Positions 1 through 8,620 of a stretch of DNA of 16,111 nt are shown here, one piece after another (position 1 is the stretch's first letter; each line of letters starts with the position of its first letter). Below the pieces are notes generated by a model. That model saw nothing but the letters and a program-made list of their open reading frames with translations, was not told the origin of the DNA and searched no databases. This stretch comes from Larix sibirica. Its lineage: Eukaryota > Streptophyta > Pinopsida > Pinales > Pinaceae. The position numbers and the translations under genes were made by a program. The stretch is taken from contig NWUY0300017582.1 of NCBI GenBank assembly GCA_004151065.3, positions 1-16,111 on the forward strand, read 5' to 3'.

Positions 1-2351
1 GATATGTTGTACATGTTATTCTCTTAGTAAAGATCCTAGAGTATGTTGAATTAATGCTCAAAATCTAACACTGTGAAGCATGTCTCTAACTGTTAGACTA
101 TTATTAAAAATCAATCCTCCAAGAAATTTGGTATTGATGGATGCACGAGCTTTCCAATACCCTGAAATATTTGGATCTGCATCTTAACCCAAGCACTTAT
201 CATAGTTACAGAGGGAACTCTACCCACAAAATAATGTAACAAGATATAGTGCCTCGTGCCATCACAAATAATAATATATTAGCTAACATGAATTTCAATA
301 GAAATTTCACCAGAAGGGCTCTTATTACCTCATGGTACCTTTGGGACAAACTCTGGAGGAACCTTTGGTGGTACCATGGCTATTGTTGGCAGGAACTTCA
401 ATGGAGAGTCCTCTTAGAGAGCAATTGAGCAATTGTGAGGCGAACCTAGGGCCCACTAACTAGATGATGGCAGTAAGTGTTGTAAGAAGCGAGGTTAGTG
501 CCAATTGGATGGGAGGTAAAAGTGGCTAGGACATAAAATTTGCATAATCAATGATTTGAGATGTACAATTGGCCATTTTCAACACACTAACATTGCTTCA
601 CGATAGTTAATATTTAACCCTATCCTACATTAGCTCCTTCACTAGTATATAATAGGTTTTAAATGTTTACTGATTGGCCGTTGATTTCCATCTTATGATG
701 TCAGCTTCTTTATATGCAAATTTTAGCTTTGCAACATTCTAGATGGTTTATACTTCTAGCTCCTCATGCCAACTTCCCAAGTCTACTTTATAGTACCCAA
801 ATTACAACATAGGTCCTTTAATACCACTTTTTAGATCTTCATATCTTTAACATTCCCCGCTTCAAAGTCAAATCATGTTAAGTTGAAACACGATGAAGCT
901 TATTTTTAGGGTGAGATGGTGCCAAGAGAAGATAAACAATTGTTTTGAAAGTCCCTTGAACCCATGATTTATGTATCGTTTTATGTAATTAATGTATTTG
1001 CACATGTTCTATGTGCATTTATAGAGTAGCTTATTTGACTGTGCTTATTTGGGGGATAACCCATGGATCTAAAGAGTGTCACTTTTAATAGTTGAGAATG
1101 TATTTATACCTTTGATTGCCAAGCTAAAAGCAATTAGGTGAGAAGCTTGTATCATATTGTATTATACATGGATTGTAATAGGATATTTCTCATATTATCT
1201 TACTACCAACGATATTTATGTGTCCGACATGTGATTGGGTTTTTACACATATGAATTAGTGCAATGATTTCCTTGTTGTTCTACTTTAACACACACATCT
1301 AGATATTGATTTATGGTTAGCTTTGCATTTTAGTTTAATTATTTCAACTAAGCACATCTTTAAGATGTGTTGTCCATGATATATATTGGTCATAGAGATA
1401 TACAACACAGAAACAAAGACTATGTTGAAGTCAATTGGCATGATGCAATTTTTAGGGTGAAGCTAATATGTTGTTGGTCTCAGAGAGTCTCTTGACAATT
1501 TTTTTAAACCCAATTGTTGATGGCATATACATTTATTTTTGTACCTTTTAAGAAGTATTTATTATTTCTTATAGACAAGTAATCCAATGATAACCAAGTA
1601 TTATTTATTTTAGTTGAAGCGTTGTTGGGTCTCATAGTGCATTGAAATTGACCTTATAAAAGCCCGGGATTACGAGCATCCATGGCAACCTCTCCAACAT
1701 AGATTTTTTATTTATAAAAATATAGACCCATCCATCTCTATTTCTTGAAACAATGCTACAATTAGTGTTTCAATTTCAATAAGATGTCGTAAACATATTT
1801 CTTTCTCTTAATCCCTTTTAATGATAAGAAATGTCTTTCATCACATACTTGGTTTAAGATTTGGCCCCATGTCCATAGGCTTGACATAACATTGGTTGCA
1901 AAGTCGCCACCTTATTCTTTGCAACTTCTTCCATCTTATGATCCTTATTGGCCTTTCTCTAATGAACTCTATTTTGGGATCTTGGGTCCTTTTCTTTCGA
2001 CTTTGAGTTGAAGGTTTTGTTCCTATTTTTGTTTATATCTCCTTCATGTCCCATTGTAGAAGTGCCTATTGGAGCAATTACAATTTATTGGAGTGGTGGG
2101 ATACTTGTGATGATGATAGCATATCTTAGATATGGGTCTTAATCTTGATGTTTCTTATCTAATGGATGACTTATATTTTCTTTGAAGTTTATTCGTTTCC
2201 CTTGCTTAGGAGTGCTCATTTTCTTCTCGAATTTCCCCTAGTTCCAATGGGGATCTTGCAATTCCTATAGATCTAGATTAAAGATGTTACATATGTTTGA
2301 ATTCCCTACTAATCTTTTTTGAAAATAGGGCCCTTAAGGTCATTGTTGGTT
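1..2351. other. Gene-free AT-rich stretch, probably decayed repeat DNA
   Basis: I see no reading frame here with recognisable protein similarity on either strand and no clear RNA gene. The minus strand between about 2340 and 1850 lies directly downstream of the LINE ORF1-like relic and reads as lysine-, asparagine- and glutamine-rich fragments broken by stops, which could be the variable C-terminal tail of that ORF1; this is inference only. The rest is AT-rich with many stops in all frames. Old transposon sequence is the likeliest content. Confidence 0.45.
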
Positions 2352-2806
2352 CTACCTCCTTTTTCTAAGATTTGAAGGAATAATGGATGTTTGTTCCTCC
2401 TGATTCTCTTGCCTTGTGGGTTGGGATTGGAACTTCTTGCAGTGTTTTGTAAAATGACTATATTCACGGAATTCATTATACTTCAAAGGCAATTGTTAAT
2501 AGTTAAAGGGTTGAACATACACCCAATATTCCTTACCCAACTTATTAATCCCATGAAGGTTCTTTTCAAGTTTGACCAAAACATAGATGCGAGTAGATGC
2601 ACATAGCCATGGTTAAGGTTTGGCGCTGTCAATATACTTGCTTGGCTTATCTCACAATGATTCAAAAGTTTCATCATTCCCAAAATTTAGGAGTAGCAAG
2701 GGAAACCTTGCTCAGTATTCATCATAGTTGGAATTTATTTTTCAGGATTGAAGTCAAGTGACCACCTATTTAGATACAATTTGCAAGGCCCTGGGAGCTT
2801 GAGCCC
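2352..2806 (-). pseudogene. LINE ORF1-like relic (DUF4283 plus CCHC zinc knuckle)
   Basis: Proteins of this type bind nucleic acid and are the usual first ORF of plant L1-type LINEs. Read on the minus strand, 2806-2738 gives a piece containing RWSLDFNPEK, matching the W-x-P-D-F-D-P block of DUF4283, then a stop (2735-2737) and a frame change. From 2690 down to 2355 one frame continues: FGNDETFESL, DKPSKYIDSAKP, STRIYVLVKLEK, then a QLPLKY lead into the knuckle, and it ends at TAG 2352-2354. Internal stops lie at 2652-2654, 2613-2615 and 2496-2498. The knuckle at 2439-2480 keeps the C-x2-C-x4-H-x4-C spacing, but the first two cysteines are Tyr and Phe and the Gly before His is Ser. A basic, Gln-rich tail follows. 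At least one frameshift and several stops show it is dead. The family assignment rests on motif recall, not a search; a gag-like protein of an LTR element is the main alternative. Confidence 0.68.
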
Positions 2807-3246
2807 ATTCCTAAAGATGAAATCCCAATAAGTATTTAGCGTAAAAAGTAACATATAAAATTATTTTCCACACAAGTAGTAATAAATACGTCCCTTTGGG
2901 TGAGGGATCCATTAATTATGCCTTTGGGTGAGGGATCCCATTAATTACAGAGCTAGTTTTCAATGTTTTTGGGGTTTCGCCAGGACACATTGAATCTCAC
3001 AACTTGGGCTTTCTCTATGAACATTGGCACTTCCTTTTTTAGAACATGTGATGGGATTGCAAGTTTCACCTTTTTTTCCATAAATCGCAATCATGATCAA
3101 CCATCATATTTTTACTTTGGTTGCTAGAGCTACCATTTGAAGGTTGCCACAATTGTAACATATTTAGAGGAGTCAAAGGAGATTTAGAGTGAGTTATTGG
3201 AGAAGCTCCCTTGCCCTCCCACCCCCATACTTGTGGAAGAAGCCAT
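2807..3246 (-). pseudogene. Possible N-terminal part of the LINE ORF1-like relic
   Basis: An ATG on the minus strand (3244-3246) begins a short frame reading MASSTSMGVGGQGSFSNNSL before a stop. A small Ser/Gly-rich N-terminus is common in plant LINE ORF1 proteins, and this lies about the right distance upstream of the DUF4283 block. Between 3180 and 2850 the reading changes frame repeatedly, with fragments such as CVENNFICYFLR near 2860 that could precede the DUF4283 core. It also contains the 28-bp tandem duplication at 2893-2949, which disturbs the frame. The link to the downstream relic is inferred from position and orientation; no motif here is diagnostic by itself. Confidence 0.3.
2893..2949. 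repeat. 28-bp tandem duplication (2 copies)
   Basis: CCTTTGGGTGAGGGATCC begins at 2893 and again at 2921, each followed by an ATTAATTA-type tail; the second copy has one extra C. The two units are nearly identical, so the duplication is probably younger than the LINE relic that contains it. Confidence 0.9.
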
Positions 3247-3309
3247 GGGTGATGAAAGAGAAATCAAGTGGACATGCACCCTATTAGAGAAGCTAATATT
3301 AATAAACAA

Positions 3310-3800
3310 GTCCTTGATCCTCATTGTTAGCCATAAGCTTGTCAATATTTTTTAATGTTAGGTCTCGAAGAGAACATGAGGTGTGGCTCAAGTCCAAGAT
3401 TTAGTTACATGGAATTGGATCGCATTAGCAAGACTTATGCCCACTTTGCCTTGGGGGACATGAGTTGGGATAAGTTCAACCCTTACCTTTAGGTGCCCCC
3501 ATGTATACTCCAAGGTGTTGAAAATCTCATGTGAATGGAACCTTGATCTATGACGAGACACTCCTCGCTCCTCATTGTTAGTCCCAAGCTTGTTGGACTT
3601 TTGTAATGGCAGGCATTGAAAAGAACACATGGATGAGTTGGGGTCTACAATAGGGTTAAGTGGACTTCCAATGGACCATCTAGATGCATGCCTACTCTAT
3701 ATTGGAGGATGTGAGTCATGCATTAACATAACTCCAACCCTACTTTTGAGTGCCCCTCTTACTACTCTAGAGTATTGGAAAGCTTATGGAAATGATCGTT
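3310..3800. repeat. Diverged tandem duplication, period about 251 bp
   Basis: CCTCATTGTTAG occurs at 3319 and again at 3570. The following text stays alignable: AAGCTTGT, then GAAGAGAACA versus GAAAAGAACA, then AACCCTTACCTTTAGGTGCC versus AACCCTACTTTTGAGTGCC, and finally AATGGAACC versus ATGGAAATG. The copies differ at many positions and carry small indels, so this is an old duplication. It lies upstream, in minus-strand sense, of the LINE ORF1-like relic, and just before the 173-bp array. The short minus-strand frame at 3388-3630 spans the junction and is not supported as a gene. Confidence 0.75.
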
Positions 3801-3810
3801 AATATAGAGT

Positions 3811-4165
3811 GAAAAATTCTTTACTCCCTACCCTTAGTCCGAATCTCATTGACCATAAAAGGAACCTCAGTTTTCTTCAACCTATATAAGTATCCTACAT
3901 CAATTCCTCTTATTGAATGCTTGTATGTGATACCAAACACTCAAATTTAATATATTTACATTTAAAAATAGTTTCTGTACCTTTGAAAATTTCTTTACTC
4001 CCTACCCTTAGTCCAAATCTCATTGACCATAAAAATAACCTAAGTTTTCTGAACCTATGTAAATATCCTACATCAATTCCTCTTATTGAATGCTTGTATG
4101 TGATAATAAACGCTCAAATTTAATATATTTACATTTAAAAATAGTTTCTGCACGTTTAAAATCTT
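3811..4165. repeat. Tandem duplication, period about 173 bp, with a partial third copy
   Basis: Unit 1 runs from about 3811 to 3984 and unit 2 from 3985 to about 4157. TTCTTTACTCCCTACCCTTA is at 3817 and 3991; TATTGAATGCTTGTATGTGA is at 3911 and 4084. The units differ by a few substitutions and a single-base indel, so they are much more alike than the 251-bp pair just to the left. After unit 2 the sequence GTTTAAAATCTTCTTCCCTC resembles the start of a third copy before similarity fades. The array ends about 400 bp before the F-box ATG. The short frame at 3917-4123 lies inside it and is a by-product. Confidence 0.92.
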
Positions 4166-4284
4166 CTTCCCTCCCATGGTCTTGTCCTTATTATTCACCG
4201 CTTCATCCAATTGCATTGTAATCGGGTATAAGGTCGAGCTGATTGATATTGTCATGGTAAATGGGCCACAAAGGATCCTAGTTT

Positions 4285-4340
4285 CATTGCTGACAAACAT
4301 TTTAATGATATGTCCATTGCCGACAAACATTTTAATGATA
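4285..4340. repeat. 30-bp tandem duplication upstream of the F-box exon
   Basis: CATTGC(T/C)GACAAACATTTTAATGATA is present at 4285-4310 and 4315-4340, with one mismatch and a four-base spacer. It sits 230-290 bp before the F-box ATG, so it could fall within that gene's promoter or 5' leader, but nothing shows a regulatory role. Confidence 0.93.
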
Positions 4341-4571
4341 AATATGTGAAACGAACAGTCAAACGGTGAATAAAATCCATAGGAATAGAATTCTAGAGCA
4401 TGAAAAAGAGAATTCAGGCGCTCACCTTTCCGCTAATTGTAACTCAGTGAATAAGAGTGGCCGAGTCTCAAATCTATCAATCTCTACTCACAGAGAGGAT
4501 TGAAGAACTATTGCAAACAAATTTTAGTTTTGAAGAGGAAGGAAGGAATCGAGGGCAAAGTGTTTGCAGGC

Positions 4572-4757
4572 ATGGAAAATAAGAAGCTTTCAAGTGAAAG
4601 CAGCAAGGAGTGTGATGGTGGGAGGAGCAGTAGGGACATTGTGCCCGAGGTCTTCAAGATAATCAGCACTCGGTTACCTCAACGAGACGTCTGTGCTCTG
4701 TTAAGAGTCAGCCCACGTTGCCGTCAACTTTTGGAATCCCATCTCCCTCTATGGAAG
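4572..4757 (+). CDS. F-box protein, first coding exon (partial gene)
   Basis: F-box proteins are substrate receptors of SCF ubiquitin ligases; the F-box binds SKP1/ASK and the C-terminal part chooses the target. The exon encodes 62 residues. Residues 1-21 are a hydrophilic Ser/Lys/Glu-rich lead, and residues 22-62 match the F-box: IVPEVFKII, then LPQRD (35-39), ALLRVSPRCRQLL and a final LPLW (58-61). The first in-frame ATG at 4572 has a favourable context (G at -3 and +4). The frame is open upstream only back to 4455, with no earlier ATG. After AAG the sequence is GTATTA, a good plant splice donor in phase 0; reading through gives non-F-box residues and a stop at 4833-4835. The exon is about half GC, richer than its surroundings. 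No target-binding domain is present, so the subfamily (LRR, Kelch, ARM or other) cannot be told. It could be a gene start with a long intron, or a stranded duplicated exon. Confidence 0.7.
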
Positions 4758-4763
4758 GTATTA
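4756..4763 (+). other. Splice donor of the F-box exon
   Basis: AG|GTATTA follows the codon for the Lys after the LPLW end of the F-box. Protein similarity ends at this point, and the reading frame continues only 26 codons to a stop, both as expected for a real exon-intron boundary. Confidence 0.65.
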
Positions 4764-5792
4764 CTCTCTATCTCCCCAATTTCCTTACCAGCAAAAATAC
4801 CCGCTGTGTTCCATAGGATATTTACACTAGCATAAACCCATATAATTTTGGGTCTTACAGGTTGAATATCTAGAACTCTATCTTTTTCTTCTGATACGCA
4901 CCTCGAGCTTTTATATCTAGAATTCCAACATTTGATATGCCCGTTTGAGATATTCATTTGCCCAGGAGATGTATATCAAACCCGGGTCTTGATGTGTCTG
5001 GTCCATATTTGACATGCTTGCTATTTGATATGAACTTGAGAAATTCATACACTTGGAGGTGTACATTAAATCTGGGTTTGGATGGTCTGTGCTTTTGTTC
5101 ATATTCAATGCACCCAATACACATGCATCCTTACACACAAACATAATCATTGATTGGAATCCCTACCCCGCCTGGTCATCTCCGAGTGCACTTAGCCCAT
5201 TCTTTACTCACGGTCTAATGTAAGCCCAGTTAGCAGGCGGAAAACATAGACGATTACACAATAACTGTCTGCCATTAGTGTGGCAATGGTGATTTTTCAT
5301 ACTAAGGTCATGTGCATTGTGTATTTGAAGATTTTATTTTAAGCTGGATGCTTCTCGGTTTGATCTACTCATTTGAAGAATGGGTTCAGATTATGTCAAC
5401 CTGTTTGAAGTTTGTCTTTTGGAAATCTTGGGTCTGGATGCATTAAGGTTGTTGACCTTGTTACAACTTGATTTAGCACATGAGTGAGAAAGTCCCAACC
5501 CACGAGTGCTACCAAGGAGCAACTACAAGAGAAGGCACAACTGTCACCTAAGTGTCAATTCTTCTCACTTTTGACCTGCTCTCAAAGGCAAAGGGGGCTT
5601 CCCTAGGGTTGATTGGATTGTTTCTAATGTAGGGAGCTTAGAGAATTGATTTTCTTAGACCAACTTATTACAATTTCCCCAGGGGGTTTGGACATGTAAA
5701 TTTACAAAAGAGCCTGAAAATGGCCTGGTGAACTTCTGAACATATGTGATGAACATTTTAATTGTTGAAGTCTTTGACTGCTCACTGGGAAT
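4758..5792 (+). other. Presumed start of the F-box intron; no second exon recognised
   Basis: This stretch has no frame with protein similarity. It contains a weak diverged tandem duplication of about 93 bp: TGATATG at 4933 and at 5026, each followed by GA(G/A)ATATTCAT-like and GGAG(A/G)TGTA-like text. TATCTAGAA also recurs at about 4866 and 4913. From 5150 to 5790 I see nothing specific. If the F-box gene is real, its intron covers this part and probably the transposon remains beyond it. Confidence 0.4.
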
Positions 5793-5826
5793 CCACCTAA
5801 GTGCAACTTCCACCTAAGTGCAACTT
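5793..5826. repeat. 17-bp perfect tandem duplication
   Basis: CCACCTAAGTGCAACTT occurs twice without a gap. A related CACCTAAGT string is at about 5550 and another at about 9598, so the motif may be part of the element whose clearer homologous core starts near 6290 and 9710. Confidence 0.95.
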
Positions 5827-6289
5827 AGTGGATAACAAATCCCACAAGCGATTAAGATCACTCCCATTGAGGTAGAGATGAGTTTATGTGTTCAAATCTT
5901 AAAATTGTTCCAAACTTATAAAAAGTGGAGAAATGGTTGCTAGATAAACTTCAATCCACAATATTTAATTTTAAACAAGTATGTGCAGGAGAGTGAGGCC
6001 TTGCTTATGAAAAATATCTGAAGCAAGGTGGCACTTTGAAAATCCACCAAATAAAAGCAAGTTATAATCAATGAATCCTCCTCTTGATACTGAAATGATA
6101 ATCACTTTCAAAAATTCATTGAGATTATTTAACCCAACAAGTACTTGCTCAAATAAGAGTTTAAATGTGTGAATTTAAGAAAAAACAACCACTTAAGAGA
6201 AAAAAGGAAAAATTGCTTTGAAGATTTGCAAGCAAAATGTAGCAATATTCCCTAATCAAATATTCACAAGAAAGATAGTAAATTTCTAC
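5827..6289. other. AT-rich spacer before repeat copy A
   Basis: No gene or clear repeat is seen. The sequence is A-rich on the plus strand and has no convincing counterpart on the left side of copy B, so it is either material unique to copy A or older flanking DNA. Confidence 0.4.
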
Positions 6290-7026
6290 AAAACAAAACT
6301 TCTGAAATCTGAAAATTCTAGATGTCCCAAGTGCTTAATAAAATTCTAAAATTATCAAAGTGATTTCCAAATTGCTGTTCTGAAACAATTAGCACATTTA
6401 GACCACTGAAAAACCTGATATAGATGCAGAAATAAAGAGTAGATTTTCCAATAAATTAATTAACTTGAAACCCAAGTAAAAAAAATGATTTTTAGAATGC
6501 CACCTGGGCCAAATTATTTCTGTAACTAGAGCTGTTACAAAATGGCAAAAACCCAAAAATAACTCGCTGAAAATTAAGCCAAAAAATGATGTTAGAGCTG
6601 AAATAAAACTTACGCTTAAACAAAATAGAAATCTGGAAAAGATGGCAGCAAATAAAAATTCATATTTCCTATGAAAAAGAAAAGAAAATGAAAATTAAGT
6701 GTGTTTGGTTGGTGAGATGGAAAATAAGACAAGTGCCTTATATCCCTTGGGCTTATGGGGTCAAAAGATAGTTCTCGTTGGGCTTGGTTTGAGAGTGCTT
6801 GGTGCTGAATTCCTGCAAAATTCATGACAATTCCATCCCAAGCCTTTGGGGTTTGATGTGGACCTTCTCCAAGGAAGGGTTAGCCTTGGGCATACATCTT
6901 CAGCAATAGACCTAGCATATACTCTAGCAAATAATAGCTTCTACCTGAAAGACTCACAAAAGGATGCCACCTACAAGCAAGCTAACAAGAACTAGAGCAT
7001 ATAAAAAGTAAAGAGGGTTTCTTCAC

Positions 7027-7032
7027 TTTATT
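7027..7032 (-). terminator. Candidate polyadenylation signal AATAAA in copy A
   Basis: AATAAA on the minus strand lies about 200 bp downstream of the copy A TATA box. The same hexamer occupies the matching place in copy B (10403-10408), within an alignable GAAATAAA(A/G)TGAAG context, which supports a retained function in the ancestral element. Confidence 0.5.
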
Positions 7033-7230
7033 TCAATGGAGTAATTTTACTCTTCTAGGAATTTGATCATATAACATGACAATGGAAAAATTAAACATCA
7101 TACCTCAAGATTAAACTTCACCACAAATGCCTCACAACATGAGAAAGATCTCCAAATACATCAAGAGCTTTGGGACAAAAGTTCTTATTCTCCAATCCAC
7201 AACAACACGATACAAATGAGAGCGGAGCCT

Positions 7231-7239
7231 CTTATATAG
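7231..7239 (-). promoter_or_regulatory. TATA box in LTR-like copy A
   Basis: The minus strand reads CTATATAAG followed by AGGCTCC. The box and about 30 bp on its downstream side are almost identical in copy B, so it is the best conserved part of the repeat. Transcription would run leftwards, against the F-box exon. Confidence 0.6.
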
Positions 7240-8123
7240 GCTTATGGCTCAACAACCCTCCAAATAAAATACAATATATTGGGCTAAAACCATAGATCTA
7301 TCGTAGGGAGGATCAATATCCTCTAGACATGGTCAAAATATCATAAAAAATGAGGAGGTTGGATCAACCAACCTCAAAACCCTAACAAAATGCTCAAGAT
7401 GAGAGGGGTGCACCACTAGATACATGGTCAAATGCATGAAATAGTACAATATAGCTCAAAGGAGGATGCTCCTCAAGAAATGGTCAAACTCTTGAGTCCT
7501 AACCAACTCCACAAATGAGCACCCAAACCCTAGAGTGCTCCTCAAAAACTAGTCCCACGTGTGGTACAAGAGCATGCTCCCATACAACATCCATATGGCA
7601 AGGTCAAATAGTGAGTGCATAACACCTCATAAAGGGGGGTGCTCATCAAAAGATAGATGCCATGTGGCTCTAGGTACAATGGAGGGTCAAAACCCTAAAG
7701 CGCCATAACAAACTCCTCTAAACATGACTCACATGTGAGACATCTCATCAATAAAGTGGTCAAATGATGATAAATGTGCAAAAATCTGCTCCATAACTCA
7801 TGCCAATGGTCCAATGGTGCAATGAATGGTCAAAAGAAATGCCAACTAACTTCCACGTGCCAAGGAAAAATAGTTATCTATCACTTATGAAGGGGACAAG
7901 CCCATCCTAAAATCCTATGTGCCTTGTTTGTTCCTCCATATGTGTGTGAGCAAAGGGGGCACTCATCATAGTGTACCTAGGCATCATCAATATATGTCAT
8001 AGCAAGTGCTATACCATGGAAAATACTAGAGCGCTTGATAGCCTAAAGTCGCACGGGAAGGTGCATCCCGCACAATATGCCTTGGCCTTGTGCTTCCTAC
8101 CATCCTCTTCCCATCAAGTGTGA

Positions 8124-8620
8124 TACCTAGAAAGAAGAGAGGCTCTACAAAAGGGGGTACAACCTGGGGGACAACAGTTGGCACAGGTACACCCTTTAGC
8201 TAAGTGGATCATTGAGGGGGACTTCAACATGATTGAGTGGGATGGAAGCTATGTTGTAGGTGTGAAATATGAATCTATGGGGATGAGAGGCAGGATTGGA
8301 ATGATTGTAAACAACTACTACGTGTCTCAAATAATCTATGGGACCAAAAGCATCTTGCTCGAGAATGGTGGTGCACATGATCTAACCAACAAAGTGGTAC
8401 TCACCATATATAGGCTACATTGGACAAATTTTGATGCAAATTCACATGCTACCACTTTTTCGTCCACGAGCATTTAGTGCATTTTAACTTGACTACTAAC
8501 GGATCTTATCACACCCCCATCTCAACTTCACTGCATGTTGGTAGTAATTATCCATATGAGGCTCAATCCTCATTCAAGCTCAGTGTCTCTTTGCTCGAGT
8601 CTAAACGTTGTTGACATGCG
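8124..8620 (+). pseudogene. LINE endonuclease (APE/EEP domain) fragment
   Basis: The intact enzyme nicks target DNA to prime LINE reverse transcription. A frame from 8124 reads YLERREALQK, then AKWIIEGDFNMIEW; the GDFN box is at 8217-8228 and is typical of plant L1-type endonucleases. At about 8270 the frame shifts, and from 8279 it reads GDERQDWNDCKQLLRV, matching the G-x-E-x3-W stretch after GDFN. Next come the remains of a TWSN box (8375-8386, Trp now TGA), ATLDKF (the RLDRF-like block) and GSYHTPIS (8501-8524), where the usual catalytic SDH is SYH. Stops lie at 8378-8380, 8411-8413 and 8432-8434. The N-terminal catalytic Asn and Glu blocks are missing and the RT is not visible, so this is a short internal piece. 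It begins within about 80 bp of the right edge of copy A. The frame at 8178-8477 is only its first part run on past the frameshift. Confidence 0.72.

Larger units (their letters stand above)
6290..8045 (-). mobile_element. LTR-like repeat, copy A
   Basis: This segment is a diverged duplicate of 9710-11310 in the same orientation. Good blocks are 6330-6350 with 9755-9775 (TAATAAAATTCT-type), 6850-6940 with 10231-10315, 7205-7330 with 10590-10715 (the first 60 bases nearly identical) and 7775-7995 with 11050-11265. On the minus strand it has a TATA box (7231-7239), an AATAAA about 200 bp downstream (7027-7032), and about 800 bp upstream of the TATA without coding sequence. This matches the U3-R-U5 order of an LTR. 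No TG/CA ends, target-site duplication, primer-binding site or polypurine tract could be fixed. The minus frame at 6616-6825 is not conserved in copy B and is not taken as a gene. A nonautonomous element of another class remains possible. Confidence 0.62.

Noticed and set aside
1470-1690. Minus-strand hints of an RNase H domain (KVNFN near 1640, ETNN near 1476)
   Set aside because: Spacing is too long, the frames change, and no catalytic pattern can be followed between the two fragments.
4724-5150. Short frames on both strands just after the F-box exon
   Set aside because: They overlap the exon antisense or lie in the presumed intron, and show no protein similarity.
6616-6825. 69-codon minus-strand frame in repeat copy A
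   Set aside because: The frame is not kept in the homologous part of copy B, so it is not a conserved product of the element.
8092-8112. Pyrimidine-rich run right of copy A as a minus-strand polypurine tract
   Set aside because: It is short and interrupted, and the exact edge of copy A is unknown, so its position relative to an LTR cannot be shown.
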